DNA of 64,000 bases from Bactericera cockerelli (Eukaryota; Arthropoda; Insecta; Hemiptera; Triozidae): contig CM044964.1 in assembly GCA_024516035.1 (NCBI GenBank), forward strand, positions 12,368,380 through 12,432,379. Direction: 5' to 3'. Position 1 is the stretch's first letter, and every line of letters starts with the position of its first letter. The notes under the pieces are model-generated. The model saw nothing but the letters and a program-made list of their open reading frames with translations. It made no database searches and was not told where the DNA came from. Shown piece after piece: positions 35,746 through 46,110 of this stretch. The position numbers were made by a program, and so were the translations under genes.

Positions 35746-36305
35746 CATCTTCCTTCTTCTGTTTACCTCGTTGATGTACCCACTCACACCTTCCTTCTTC
35801 TGTTTACCTCTTTGATGTACCCACTCACTCTTTCCTTATTCTGTTTACCTCCTTGATGTACCCACTCACACTTTCCTTATTCTGTTTACCTCCTTGATGT
35901 ACCCACTCACACTTTCCTTCTTCTGTTTACCTCCTTGATGTACCCACTCACACTTTCCTTCTTCTGTTTACCTCCTTGATGTACCCACTCACACCTTCCT
36001 TCTTCTGTTTACCTCTTTGATGTACCCACTCACACTTTCCTTATTCTGTTTACCTCCTTGATGTACCCACTCACACTTTCCTTATTCTGTTTACCTCCTT
36101 GATGTACCCACTCACACTTTCCTTCTTCTGTTTACCTCCTTGATGTACCCACTCACACTTTCCTTCTTCTGTTTACCTCCTTGGTGTACCCACTCAAACT
36201 TTCCTTCTTCATTTTACCTCCTTGATGTACCCACTCACACTTTCCTTCTTCTGTTTACCTCCTTGGTGTACCCACTCACACTTTCCTTATTCTGTTTACC
36301 TAATT
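35746..36305 (+). repeat. 41-bp minisatellite
   Basis: About 13 head-to-tail units, each with TTCTGTTTACCTCCTTGATG and TACCCACTCACACTTTCC, differing mainly at one C/A position (CTTCTTC against CTTATTC) that forms a higher-order alternation. Confidence 0.95.
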
Positions 36306-37480
36306 GATGCAAGAAATTCCAAGAAACCCCAGAAATTAGTATAATCTCCTGTGGGCGGGAATCGAGCTGTTGAACGCCTAGACACGAAGAGTCTAGACTA
36401 GCCTGCAGACTTCACAGACATGTAGGCAATTCATTAGAAAGAGAGAAAAAATATAGGTAAACAAAAGAGGGTCTTGATTTAGATGATTTCTACGAGTATG
36501 TTGACGCGAATTGAGACATTCTTATTAAATTTAAAACTACATTTCGGGTATGTTAACTTTCCATTTTATTATCTGGAATTAATTCTATGGAGAAAACAAA
36601 GGGAGAAATGTATATGTATGAAAATGATGTTTTGTTAAAAATTCTTAAATTTTTACGAAAGAATGTTCGTGCATCAAAAGAAGATTTGTTTCACTCATCA
36701 AAGCAGAATTACAACACTGCTAAAATGTTAAATATTAAAACTCGAATCATTTAACGCCGCTAGGGATGGGAGTTAAATGTCATTCAGTTATAGTGATGAT
36801 GATGGTTAACAACAACTGAAAAACGATTTTAGTTCAATTTTTTATGTTCAAACGCAATGTGTACTGCAATTACAAGAAACTTAAATATATTGATTAATAT
36901 TTCTAAACCTAGTTGTTGCTTACATTCTTTCTTAAAGATATTAAATTAATCGCTGTTCAAAGAGGTAACGTTACTCAGTGTTTCTCTGTACTATTGTTTT
37001 GCTGAAATTATGGTTAATTATTAAGATATTAATTTAGAGAAGAACCGGAATCCTAGTCACTGAGATGTTTAATTGTTAAGCTTGATAAAATAATTAATAA
37101 ACACTAGTATAAGTTTAATAAATAATTAAAAAAACACTAGTAATAATTTGTATCTCACAACAACAACGACAATTGGAGCAATGGCACACGAACAATGGCA
37201 TGTAGATTAGATCTTTAATGTTGTAACCGAAAGTATAATTGTTAATGAAATAAAATGTGCTTGGTTTTAAACTTACATATCTTAAGGATTAAATGCAGTA
37301 AAGAAAGAAAGAAGAGTTATAATATATTGGCAGATTTGAGTAGTCATTGTTAGAAGTTTTGATATACAATTATACAATGAAATAAAGTTTATGATTGTTT
37401 CTCCGCGGTGTATATATATATATATGTACAATGAAATATTATGTTACTTAAACATACACAATACTCCACAGGACCCGGAA
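36306..37480. other. Repeat-poor intronic sequence
   Basis: AT-rich sequence of Pak intron A. A possible degraded tRNA-like fragment lies near 36345-36385 and a (TA)n run near 37412. No gene or strong ORF. Confidence 0.5.
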
Positions 37481-37510
37481 AAGCTCACAGTGTAGTGCAC
37501 CGCAGATAGC

Positions 37511-37563
37511 ATGGTATCAAAACTATTACTGCTGAGAGAGCAAATAGCTCGAACAGCTGTCCA
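37511..37563 (+). CDS. Speculative alternative first exon
   Basis: ATG at 37511 opens MVSKLLLLREQIARTAVQ and runs to a good donor CCAG|GTATGT. It does not splice in frame into the Pak CRIB exon (phase 0 against the required 2), although small indels in this region make frames unreliable. Including it in the normal Pak transcript would add a stop (TAG) soon after either nearby AG. I do not recognise the peptide; it is amphipathic and Arg-containing like a targeting peptide, but that is weak evidence. Confidence 0.15.
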
Positions 37564-37669
37564 GGTATGTCTGATACTGTACATCTAATACAACTTCTCA
37601 CTTTTTGATACTGATTTGTTAATTGAACTGCTTTTATTTATTTAAACTAACTTCGTCGTCTGTTTACAG

Positions 37670-37860
37670 TTCGCGCGTCCGAGCACATCCCCCTCTGGGT
37701 ACCCTCTACCCCGTCGACATGAAGCCTGTCCCGCGAGGGTACCCGAGGACGGCCGCATGAAAGCCGAACCGCCACCCCCCCCCCCCATGGGCAGCACACA
37801 ACCGAATCTCTACACAACTTGAGCACAGGTCATGGTTCGACGCCTTGACGGGCATTTACA
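37670..37860 (+). CDS. Pak: Pak, CRIB (Rac/Cdc42-binding) exon, indel-damaged
   Basis: The acceptor TCTGTTTACAG ends at 37669. Joined in phase 2 to exon A, the frame reads SSRVRAHPPLGTLYPVDMKP, the last part matching the conserved VDM(R/K)PLP of insect Pak. The frame then breaks. Later segments keep the family pattern in shifting frames: PN-SY, then F-EH, GFDALTG at about 37801-37855, the core of the CRIB motif (ISxPxxFxHxxHVGFD) followed by TGEFT. At least five short deletions would explain this, and the expected donor after ACA (about 37860) is also spoiled. The neighbouring fold-back copy at 38091 shows the same kind of damage, so I infer sequencing or consensus error rather than a pseudogene. 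This domain binds GTP-bound Rac/Cdc42. Confidence 0.75.
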
Positions 37861-37885
37861 TAGTTTTTTTTTTTCGTCTTCTTGC

Positions 37886-39700
37886 CATGTACCAACAACC
37901 AGTAAGGTTACTATAGAATGTATGCTTCACTTTTTTATGCCTCTTTTTTGACACTGAAAAAAAATATCCTTGTTTAGCTCGTAAGTTATCCTTAAACGGA
38001 TGAATCGGATTACTTTAAGAAAAGATTATTTGTCCTTGCACACTAAGACACGATACAAGGATAAATGTTAATTTAATAATGAAGTGAGAATACAGGGTGG
38101 GGCAAAAGTCTGAAACCCTGATAACTTTCGAATGGCTTATTCGAAAAATAAAAATTTTAAGGTAAACCGGGCTAATAAGACCTTCTTAGAATCGAGTCGA
38201 TTTTGAGGGGGCCACTTTCATTTTTTTAAATATCGACCCCTTTCGATACAATTGGAAAGGTCTTTAAATAAAATACTTGTGTAAATTTTATTTTTGTTAA
38301 TATAAACTGTTTGCAATGGCTCAATTTGTGTAGCAGTAAAGTCTGAACCCTGAATATCTTTTGAAAGATTTCTCAGTAATTAAAATGTGCCAGTAAGTTG
38401 GGGTGATTAGACTTTCCAAAAATGTATCGCACAGTGGGGTTTCTATTTAAAATAGTTGACCCCTGCCGACATGGGGCCGTAAAGAAAATCGGTCCAATCT
38501 AATATAATTATTACCAAAGATTACCGGACACAATTTTAAATTTACTGAGAACGCCTTTCGAAAGATATTCAGGGGTTTCCAGACTTTACTGCATCACAAA
38601 GTGGGCGCGATTTGCAAACATAAATTAAAAAAATAAATTTGCACCAGATGATTTCTTATTGAAGGCTTTCCAAAAGTGTATCGAAGTGGGGGTTCGTATT
38701 AAAAAAAATGAAGTTGGCCCTGCCCATCTAACAATCGACCCCACTTAAAAGAGCTCATTTAGCCCGGTTTACCGTACAAAATTTTAAGTTTTACCGAAGA
38801 AGCTTTAAAGTATCGTTTCCAATGCATAACAATAATATAATCATCTTATATTTTAACATTGTCTTCAAGGATGAATTATTATAATTTTTTTTCTCAGTGA
38901 TGTACCAACCATTTAAGGTACCTATAGAATTTATTGCTTTCGGTCACTTTTTTTCGAAATGGAGCTGATAACATTTACATATGTCGTTTTTGACACTGAG
39001 TATTGACTAGAGTTATCCTCGCATTTGGGATTATTTAACGACATGTTTAAATTTGTCCTTGGACTTAAGCTCGAATAATGGATTTAGTTAGTCTTAATAG
39101 GCAGTATAATATAAGCTAATTTATATTTATTTATATTTTTTTTCTCATTATGATGCGTCTTTTTTTCTGCATGTACCAACCAGTAAGGTAGCCTATAGAA
39201 TGTATTGCTTTCGGTCATTTTTTCGAAATTGAGCTGATAACATTTTTCATTCTTGACGTCTTTTTTGTTGTCTATGTACCAACCAGTAAGGTACCTATAG
39301 AATGTATTGGCACTTTCGGTCACTTTTTTTCGAAATTGAGCTGATAACATTTTTCATTTTGACGTCTTTTTTCTTGCTATGTACCAACCAGTAAGGTACC
39401 TATGGAATGTATTGCTTTCGGTCATTTTTCGAAATTGAGCTGATAACATTTTTCATTCTTGACGTCTTTTTTCTTGCTATGTACCAACCAGTAAGGTACC
39501 TAAAAATGTATTGCATGTATGCTTTCGGTCACTTTTTTTCGAAATTGAGCTGATAACATTTTTCATTATTGACTCTTTTTTCTTGCATGTACCAACCAGT
39601 AAGGTACCATAGAATGTATTGTTGGATTTGCTATTTCGGTCTTTTTCTTTGTCTTTTTCGAAATTGAGCTGATAACATTTCAAAGAGAGTCAAGACTATA
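37886..39700. repeat. 103-bp tandem repeat, with interrupting fold-back copy
   Basis: Units containing TGTACCAACCAGTAAGGTAC, CTATAGAATGTATTGCTTTC and GAAATTGAGCTGATAACATT recur near 39172, 39278, 39380, 39480 and 39590. Single diverged copies lie near 37888 and 38902 on either side of the fold-back element. The units differ mostly by 1-4 nt deletions. Confidence 0.85.
38091..38812. mobile_element. Second TACAGGGTGGGG fold-back copy, deletion-riddled
   Basis: Collinear with 28278-29155, but nearly every conserved run has lost 1-4 bases (for example CTGGAAACCCCTGAATAAC has become CTGAAACCCTGATAAC), and the right terminus is missing. This is used as the internal yardstick for sequence quality in this patch. 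Confidence 0.75.
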
Positions 39701-39841
39701 CTGTACTGACAGTAGAGGGTTCAGTAGTCTGCCCGGAAATGTTTTTTTTTTTTTTTTTTTCATAACCATTTTTGACATTCATTGAAATATTTAATTTTGG
39801 TTTTTTGTGCGTAACATCTCTTAATAGGTCATTTGAAATAG

Positions 39842-40250
39842 TGCTGTCCCCCATTCGCTAGAAACTCACAAAACAATCTACTCAAATCAATCTTTCCTAG
39901 CGTGTCCGGGGTTTGGACCTGAAGCCAGCGCTCAGCTTACGAGCGTATAATATGTATTTGAGTTCTTGTCTACCAAGTACCTGTCCTTGCTGCACGTTGC
40001 TCAACTTCAGTGATCATACGAGAACTAGAAGTCGTCGTGGTCCAGTGGGTAACTCACTCGCGGTTTGCTCTCAAGCGACCCTGTGGTTCGAATCTTGCCC
40101 GGGGGGTAGATAAGTTTCTTCTCTGTACTTGGAAGGCCCCGGGTCCCTTAATATGAGAAACGTAGATGTGATATTACCACTGTTTCATGATCAAGCTTTC
40201 TTCTTTATCTGTTTAGTGTTAGTTGCTTAAATGCTGAGTATGGTTATAAG
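39842..40250. mobile_element. SINE fragments
   Basis: 39842-40030 (-) resembles the 5S-type SINE, with AACTTCAGTGATCATACGAG at its head side. 40030-40110 (+) is a tRNA-like head (GTCGTCGTGGTCCAGTGGGT with GGTTCGAATCTTGCC). The body after it does not match the other families, and 40250-40750 holds nothing recognisable. Confidence 0.5.
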
Positions 40251-40752
40251 CCCGCTTTGCGCTTGTTATAGCTATCCATGTATATATTGTACATATTAGA
40301 TTGATTGTTATCTTATGTTGCTTACAAAAACTTGGTGAGAATTTCTTCACCACTGTAGAATCCTAAAAAAAAAAACATTAAAATATATTTTATTGCTTAT
40401 TTTTATTTCTCATGCTTTGTGTATACTGCAATTGAATGCTAACTACCATTATTTTCTGACAAGTACTTTACAAACCTGAATTCATGTGTGATAAGCTTTC
40501 GCGCATTAGCTTGCATTTATGTGCACTACACTCATAACCACATACCAGACCACAGACATACATAGATTGTTCGGTCGGTATTTGGCCTCATCAATGTTTT
40601 GCCCCTGTTTGATATGATTCTCTGCGGCCTTCTTTGACAGGTCACTTGTCACGTATCTATCTGTGATACACTGAAAACCAGACCATACATGCATACACAC
40701 ATACACAGTATACAGTCAAATCTGGATATAAGAGATGTAACCTAGATATAAC

Positions 40753-40915
40753 CGTGCACTGGTAGTCAAGTGGTTAACGCGCTAGACTGGTAATCCAGGT
40801 AGCGTAGGTTCGAATCCCACCCAGGGCATGAATTTTTCCTCATTCATTTGAGTTTGTGACCACATAATAATAAGACTCTAAAGGTCAGGTGGTCGAAAAT
40901 GCTTTGTATCAGCTA
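40753..40915 (+). mobile_element. tRNA-derived SINE, 3'-truncated
   Basis: GTGCACTGGTAGTCAAGTGG head and the GTTTGTGACCACATAATAAT body are present. The copy then passes into conserved-body SINE sequence (TACTCACATTAACCTCATCC) at about 40918-40985. Confidence 0.75.
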
Positions 40916-41010
40916 TACTCAGTACTCACATTAACCTCATCCAGCTTGAGTAGGGCCGGAAATTATGTTGTCAAATCTTCGTAATAATGTTACCCAAACC
41001 TGCTGTTTTT

Positions 41011-41625
41011 TACTTTCCTTATCCTATATAAGGAAAGTATTGTATTCGTCGAAAATTTGACCCACCCAGTTTTTCACATTTCTGGACGAATCATACATAG
41101 CCTCAGGACACCAAAAAAGTTATTTTCAGCCATTGGTCCGTGCGTCTGTCTGTCTGTGTGTGTGTGTGTGAACAGGATATCTCAAGAACGGTATGAGCTA
41201 GAGACTTTAAATTTGGTATGCAAATCAATTTTATACACCAGCCGAACCATGAAACTTTTGGTTGAAATCGGCCGCAAATATTGGCCGCAAGCGCCGCTTC
41301 TATGAATGGGTTAAAGATAAAAAAGTTAGAGAACAACATTTTCTTATATTAAAAAAATAATAGGGGTCTTTTCTATTCATTTTTTTGATATCTTGAACTT
41401 TTTGGACCTTGGCCCCAATTTACCGGTATATTGGGGGGGACCCGCTTTGACTAACTTTTTTATTATTCATCCTAGATGGGGATTGTGACATATCAAATCC
41501 AATGATTTTGAGGTGCTGATTACGAATTCGGCTTTGCTTTTTAGCTAACTGTTACCTTTGAGTCACCACTGGCTTTTGATCCTGTTCCCATTCCTAATAT
41601 GATAAGGAAAGTCGTGTGATGCTTA
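41011..41625. mobile_element. TTTCCTTATC-ended repeat
   Basis: TACTTTCCTTATC at the left and GATAAGGAAAGTCGTGTG at the right form short inverted ends. The interior has a TG run, TTGGCCGCAAGCGCCGCTTC, GGCCCCAATTTACCGGTAT and CATATCAAATCCAATGATTT. A right-half copy is at 44630-44935. No conserved ORF. Confidence 0.65.
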
Positions 41626-41639
41626 CACCAGATTTTTTC

Positions 41640-42130
41640 TTCTTTTTTTCTCTTAATGATGAGTGTTTCACAGCCTTTTTATTTCGTAGCCATGAAACAG
41701 GAGCTACTGTAGACGCTTCTGGTCTATGTTTTAGCCTGCCCACCCCGTAGTATGCCTCCCCTCTGATGGGTGAGAAATGACACAATACTTCCCATTCAGG
41801 TGCTGGGTCAACACCTAAACAGGACACAATACTTCTGTGGTGTTTATACACAATAAGGGTGGTGTGGAAGAGAATGCCGTTGGCATTAGCACCGCCCTTG
41901 ATCAAGTTTTGTTTTATTAATTTCAATTTCTATTTATATATTCTATCATCATCATCATCATCATAGGGTGGCGTCATCGTGAACGATGTTAGCCAGTCAG
42001 TGGAGGTATGATTCAGCAAAACAGCACTGCTACCACTGTCTTTACAAGGAGACTAATAATTGAAAAGGGCCCCCTGAACCAAGCCAATGCTTGTTTACTC
42101 CCTGTTTATAGTCCCCCAGCCAGATATATA
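41640..42130 (-). mobile_element. Truncated tRNA SINE, retroposon fragment and array-type element
   Basis: 41640-41820 (-) is the tail half of the GCGCGATTAGCTC SINE. 41858-41900 (+) is the 5' end of the AATAAA retroposon. 41945-42130 (-) is the element of 1211-1480 with one terminal unit, starting with a (CAT)n run. Confidence 0.7.
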
Positions 42131-42411
42131 TGCTATGTGAATTTTAAATAAAACTTGATAGAACGTGTTTACTAATAATATTTATCAATTAGCTGTTCAA
42201 CCAAATGAACTTGCTAGTCCTATTCGAGCAGTGTAAATAAGAAATAATTATCATCTCCGCCAAGCCCCGGCTAATGTTTGTCAATTCTTCACTCCGCACA
42301 ATATGGACGTCACTTTCTCCTAGTAATTTGCAGTATGCAAAATGCAATTTCCGCTTATCCATGAGGCAATGGTCTGAGGGTACGTAGGAATCTATCAAGG
42401 AAGATCACACT

Positions 42412-43740
42412 ATACAGGGTGTACCAGACTCATGGTGACAGAGGACCGAATTATGAAACAGGATTAAACATCTAGGATTTGTTAATCCGAGCCACTATCA
42501 CTTAACAGCTGATAGAAATGCGCTGTGATTGTTTGAAATTCCCATCTTGAAGGCGTGTTAAAGTATAGTGTAGGATTAGTTAATCTAAGCCTGTTTCATA
42601 ATACGGGCTGGCGAAGGGTTGCTAGATCTCGTCATTTGCCTTTGTCTTCTGAGATTTTGAAATTCAATACAATACAAACTAAAGTGGTGGTGGTTGAATA
42701 TAGCTTTTTATTTTAGTCCAAAATTCAGGCCATTTTATGAGATTTTAACAAAGCATCTATAAATTCCTTAGCACAAACTACAATTAAATGAAGAAAAAAT
42801 TGTACTCAAAATTTGAAAATTTCAACAACAGCAAATGAGGAGGTCTTTGGAAGAAGGGCACTATTGCAAAAAGTTCATTTTGAGATAACGCGATTTTAAG
42901 TTTTCAAAGACTCATAAAATGTTAAAGAAATATCTCAGGTAATTGAAATAGTAAACTATGATGAAAAATGTTCTTTTATATCGATTTGAAAGGTCAATTT
43001 CGGCATGAAAGGCTTTGATTCCGCAGAAAAAGGGAAATTCTAAGCATCAAAGATTGTCCTTTTTCCAGAGAACTGAAAAAAAATAAAGAAGTATTACTTT
43101 TTTCACAGGATGTATTATGATTTTTTAATTGTAAAATGAAAAATCACACTTCTTACAATGTCTTTATATAACAAATAAAAAGAAAAAAAATACACTGCCA
43201 ATCGTGGACACAATACTTCCTCGTGACTGGTTCACATTGTTTACTCTTGGCAATTTTGAGGTTTTATATAACATCACTTGTATCTCCAAAACAGCTTAAC
43301 TGATTTTCTTCAAATTTGTTTTAAATGGTAGAATACTGTTTTTTTCTACAGTCTAGAATTTTAGATCCTACTAAAAAATTTGTCTAAATATAATAACCAC
43401 GTATTAATGCTGATCTCTGGAAAAAGGACAATCTCGAAAGGTAAATTTCATTGGTCAACAATCTCGGATATCATCGGAACCACTCCCCCCACCACCATGA
43501 AACAAAAAGCGTCTAATAGTAAAAAACATGGGGAATTCAAAAATGTAATCTCCCGAAAAAGGGCAATCTCGCCATATTTACCTTCTTCCAAATACCTCCT
43601 CAAATATGGACGTCCCCACCCATTTTCTACTATAGAACCAAGAAAGTTTTCAAAAATGAAAAAGAAAAACACCTTATTGTAAAAAGTCCAATTTTACTAC
43701 GCTTGATGGGTGTCCACGTTATTCTATTTCACCCTGTATA
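42412..43740. mobile_element. Possible 1.3-kb element between TACAGGGTG ends
   Basis: TATACAGGGTG at 42412 and CACCCTGTATA near 43730 face each other like the termini of the other TACAGGG elements, but the subterminal sequences do not match. Inside are a MITE-like pair at 42440-42612 (GAATTATGAAACAGGATTAA against CTGTTTCATAATACGG) and a 22-bp inverted repeat (TCTGGAAAAAGGACAATCT type, about 43055 and 43420). A 720-bp-family 5' fragment lies at 43190-43350. Boundaries are uncertain. Confidence 0.4.
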
Positions 43741-43951
43741 GCTTATCATTTACGAATATTAACGCCATGTAGCTTATGTATGTCGCTGTCGCCATTTAAT
43801 TTCTGCGTGTGATAATATACAGGGTTTCTGAGTGAATGTTTTATTTTATTCTTTATCTACGTGATCCATATGAGCAGATTTTGTGCCAACACTAAACAGC
43901 CGTAGGTCGAGGGGTTGAATTGTATTCACACGCTAGTTTTAAATTTAGTTA

Positions 43952-44285
43952 TTCTTTTCTTCTTCTTTTACTCTGTCTTATCCCGCTCAAGCAGGGTCGA
44001 CGTTGTTCAACCTCATGGTTGAGGGAAGTTGGTTTTGGCACATTCTTTTACGGCTGGATGCCCTTCCTAACGCCAACGATTCTATTTGATTTAAGGTCCT
44101 GGATTAGGACGGGGGTTTTAACCTCCATTCGCTGGGAATCGTACCAGCTATCCACATTAACCTCACCTAGCCTGGGTAGGGCCGGAAATGCCAGCCTCAC
44201 ATGCCAGGAACAGAATATTTTGTGTGAAAAGTCTGCTCCGACCGGGGTTCGAACTCAGGATCTCTGGACTACGGGCAGTAGTCCT
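43952..44285 (-). mobile_element. tRNA-headed conserved-body SINE
   Basis: On the minus strand: tRNA-like head with GAGTTCGAACCCCGGTCGG, then TGGCATTTCCGGCCCTACCC, GGTTAATGTGGATAGCTGGT, a GGCATCCAGCCGTAAAAG block and a tail rich in (GAA)n. Full plus copy at 58791-59142. Confidence 0.8.
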
Positions 44286-45534
44286 TTAGTTATTGAACAC
44301 CTTTTATTTGTAATTTATTTGCATTAACAATTTGTACATAATAGCTGTATAATGGGTAACACATATCTAATGCTTACTACCCCACACTAAGAGCATTCAG
44401 TCCTCTTGTTCTGTAAGCAGATACACCCAACCGACTTCCTTTTAGTACGAACGTCAGGTTTAAGGTCTTGGTGTAGTGCTTATGGCCAAGCCATTTTGTT
44501 AATAGTCCCTCAGACGTCCTTGTTCGATTCCCGCCCGGGACAGATCTCAGATTGGTTTCCATTTTGAAACAATAGGACCCTTTACTCTTTACGAGGTGGC
44601 GCCAAATTATTAAATAAGATTACTACAAATATAAGGGAAGACCGCCATTTTGCGGCCGCAAGGGCCGCTTCTTTGAATTAGTTAAAGACACAGGGGTTTA
44701 CTCAGATCATTTTTTGATATTTTGAACTTTTTGGAGCCCGGCCCCAATTTACCGGTATTTTTTAGTGTCCCGCTTGGACAAATTTTTTAAATTTAATTCT
44801 AAATGGGGGCTGTGACATATCAAATGCAATGATTTTGAGGTGCCGATTACGAATTTGACATTATTTTTTAGCTAACCGTTGAGTCACCAGTGGCGGTGAT
44901 AAGGAAAGTCGTGTGGTGTCACAGCAGATTTTCTCGTTATGAGTTCGCACATCATCCCCAGTCCATCCTGTACACAGGCTTTGTCAATACAGATGACACA
45001 TAGCATGGAGGTGTTATGTACTGCACAGTATGTGTGAGGGTCACACACAGGAAGAAGATGTGTACAGGGTGTACCAACCTCAGTACACCAGTCTTCTTCT
45101 TATTTTACTCTGACTTATCCCGCTTAAGCAGGGTCGACGTTGTTCAACCTCATGGTTGAGGTTGGTTGGTTTTGGGACGTTTAGTAATAGTAGTAAACTC
45201 TTTATCGAAATTTATTTACATAAATCACAAAGGGCGGGATTTTTGCCTAAGGCAATCTCCACCTTTGCTTAGGGAAAGTGTTGCTTTGTAAACTATATGT
45301 ATATTGATTCTAAATAAAACAATCTATCTTATCTTATCTACCATCCAACCTACATACTCTTAAGTCAACCATACTAACCAGTGGTTAGTATAGTTGAGTT
45401 AGAACTAGGAGGTTGGCGTTCAAGTCCTTGTAGCCAGGGGGTAGAAGAGTAGGCAAACTCTAAGTGGGAGGGGAGGGAACTGCAAGAAGTTGACCACCAG
45501 GCCAGCTAGCTTGGAGACAATACAAAGGGCAATA
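44286..45534. other. Mixed repeat fragments
   Basis: 44630-44935 is the right half of the TTTCCTTATC element. 45095-45180 is a tail module of the conserved-body SINE (-). 45196-45270 is an AATAAA retroposon fragment (-). No gene is visible in the AT-rich remainder. Confidence 0.55.
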
Positions 45535-45815
45535 TTAGAGCGCGATCAGCTCGGTGGTTAAGTACGCGCTTGCCATGTGGAAGGTCCCGGGTTCGATCCC
45601 CCGAACCGACAAAAAGATTGAATTCTAAATTTGGTTACAGTTGTTTGTAAGGCCCAGCATCTAATTGGGAAGTATTGTGTCACCTCTCGACTGTCAGAGG
45701 GGAGAAGACATACTACGGTGTGGTCAAGCTACAACACAGACCACAAGCGTCTACAGTAGCTCCTGTTTCATGGCTACGAAATAGAAAAGGCTGTGAAACA
45801 CTTATCTTTTTTCTT
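45535..45815 (+). mobile_element. tRNA-derived SINE (GCGCGATTAGCTC family)
   Basis: Head GCGCGATCAGCTCGGTGGTT and GGTCCCGGGTTCGATCCCCC, with body as in 17408-17703 but lacking a segment of about 40 bp. Confidence 0.8.
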
Positions 45816-45890
45816 TCCCATGTAGAGCAGTCAACCCAAAGGTTCGCATTTGGTTATGACAGTTGCATTTATGAGTGAATGTTCATTTTA

Positions 45891-46110
45891 CCGTACATTG
45901 GTTGTCAAGTGGTTAAGGAACTAGTCTGATAATCCAGGTAGCGTAGGGAGCCGTTGGTTCGAGTCCCAACCAATGCATGATTTTTTTCTCATTTATTTGA
46001 GTTTGTGACCACATAATATTTAGATTTTGAGGTTTAAGTGGTAGAAAATGAAAATGCTTTAAGCAATAACCTTGCCTGGTGGTTACCTTCCACTAAAGAG
46101 TATTATGATT
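45891..46110 (+). mobile_element. tRNA-derived SINE (GTGCACTGGTAGTC family)
   Basis: Diverged head (TTGTCAAGTGGTTAAGGAAC) and intact body ending GGTTACCTTCCACTAAAGAG. Confidence 0.75.

Noticed and set aside
34783..35856. 357-codon open frame
   Set aside because: It runs through the 116-bp C/T satellite and reads as repeated Ser/Phe/Leu. The stop-free frame results from pyrimidine composition, and the unit length is not a multiple of three.
43380..43682. 100-codon ORF (Lys/Ser-rich)
   Set aside because: It overlaps inverted repeat sequence that also occurs nearby, lacks any recognisable motif, and starts at a non-ATG codon.
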